Positions 5,379 to 5,717 of a stretch of 5,717 nt of DNA are shown here, in pieces. The stretch is from DAOTZU01 sp034433995 (lineage in GTDB: Bacteria > Chloroflexota > Anaerolineae > UBA1429), in assembly GCA_034433995.1 (NCBI GenBank), contig DAOTZU010000025.1:1-5717 (forward strand), given 5' to 3'. Position 1 is the first letter of the stretch. Every line of letters begins with the position of its first letter. The notes under the pieces are model-generated. The model ran no database searches, was not told the origin of the DNA, and saw only the letters and a list, made by a program, of their open reading frames with translations. A program made the position numbers and the translations under genes.

Positions 5379-5717
5379 ATGAAGATCTGTGTCATCGGTG
5401 TGGGCTATGTGGGCTTGGTCACCGGGGCCTGTTTCGCCGATCTGGGCAACCAGGTGATCTGTCTGGATATAGACGCGCACAAGATCGAGGGCCTGCAGCA
5501 GGGCAAGCTCCCCATCTACGAGCCGGGGCTGGACGAGGTGGTGCAGCGCAACGTCCAGGCGGGGCGGTTGGCCTTCACCACCTCCTACCAAGAGGGGATC
5601 CGCGAGGCCGAGGTGGCCTTTATCGCCGTGGGCACGCCCTCCGGCGTGGATGGCGAGGCCGACCTGCGTTATGTGCGCAGCGCGGCGGAATCCATCGCCG
5701 ATGTGATGGACCATCCC
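5379..5717 (+). CDS. ugd: UDP-glucose 6-dehydrogenase, N-terminal part (runs off the right edge)
   Basis: The frame opens at ATG 5379, preceded by AAAGGAG with a 5-nt gap, and stays open for 113 codons to the end of the window. The enzyme oxidises UDP-glucose to UDP-glucuronate with two NAD+, supplying precursors for capsule, exopolysaccharide and modified lipids. The visible part is the Rossmann NAD-binding domain: MKICVIGVGYVGLVTGACFA (1-20) with the GxGYVG loop, CLDID (28-32) ending beta-2 with the acidic residue that binds the adenine ribose, PIYEPGLDEVV (46-56), AVGTPSGVDGEADLRYV (83-99). These match the UDP-glucose/GDP-mannose dehydrogenase family; YEPGL followed by VGTPS favours UDP-glucose dehydrogenase. 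The catalytic Cys and the substrate-binding domain lie beyond the window, so UDP-N-acetyl-mannosamine or GDP-mannose dehydrogenase is not fully excluded. A role in polysaccharide synthesis alongside the GT39-like protein is possible but inferred. Confidence 0.9.
   Translation, partial: MKICVIGVGYVGLVTGACFADLGNQVICLDIDAHKIEGLQQGKLPIYEPGLDEVVQRNVQAGRLAFTTSYQEGIREAEVAFIAVGTPSGVDGEADLRYVRSAAESIADVMDHP

Overview
The window is GC-rich (by eye above 60%) and densely coding, with strong G/C preference at third codon positions and no sign of a compositional break. It carries parts or all of five protein genes and one tRNA gene. The gene families (GT39-type membrane glycosyltransferase, sugar-type solute-binding lipoprotein, MOFRL-type glycerate kinase, UDP-glucose dehydrogenase) and a tRNA without an encoded CCA suggest a free-living, non-enteric bacterium. 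My best guess is a Chloroflexota/Anaerolineae-like organism, but this rests on general resemblance and no marker gene here settles it.

Layout, left to right. (1) Positions 1-413: end, or nearly all, of a small conserved-looking soluble protein of unknown function, followed by a perfect 13-bp hairpin (457-486). (2) A near-consensus sigma70-type promoter (502-530) drives a polytopic GT39-like glycosyltransferase (581-2197). (3) A second promoter (2201-2229) lies just after that stop codon and precedes a sugar-type ABC solute-binding lipoprotein (2263-3531) that has no permease or ATPase beside it here. (4) A glycerate 2-kinase (4900-3536, minus strand) converges on the lipoprotein gene with 4 nt between stop codons. 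Its promoter has a -35 inside a perfect palindrome. (5) The 4901-5118 intergenic stretch holds that promoter, several inverted repeats and the tRNA promoter. (6) A stand-alone tRNA-His(GTG) (5119-5193) has its own promoter and a rho-independent terminator. (7) A further promoter and a structured leader precede the start of UDP-glucose 6-dehydrogenase (5379 to the window edge).

Nearly every gene seems to be its own transcription unit, with a readable promoter and Shine-Dalgarno sequence, so this is not one operon. Two genes fit a cell-envelope/glycan theme (GT39-like transferase, UDP-glucuronate synthesis). The solute-binding protein and glycerate kinase fit uptake and central carbon metabolism. 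I see no CRISPR array, insertion sequence, phage gene, toxin-antitoxin pair or defence system, and no convincing undescribed system. The points most worth a second look are regulatory: palindromes over promoter elements, the inverted-repeat block upstream of glycerate kinase, a leader hairpin that competes with the tRNA acceptor stem, and the very tight convergent gene pair.
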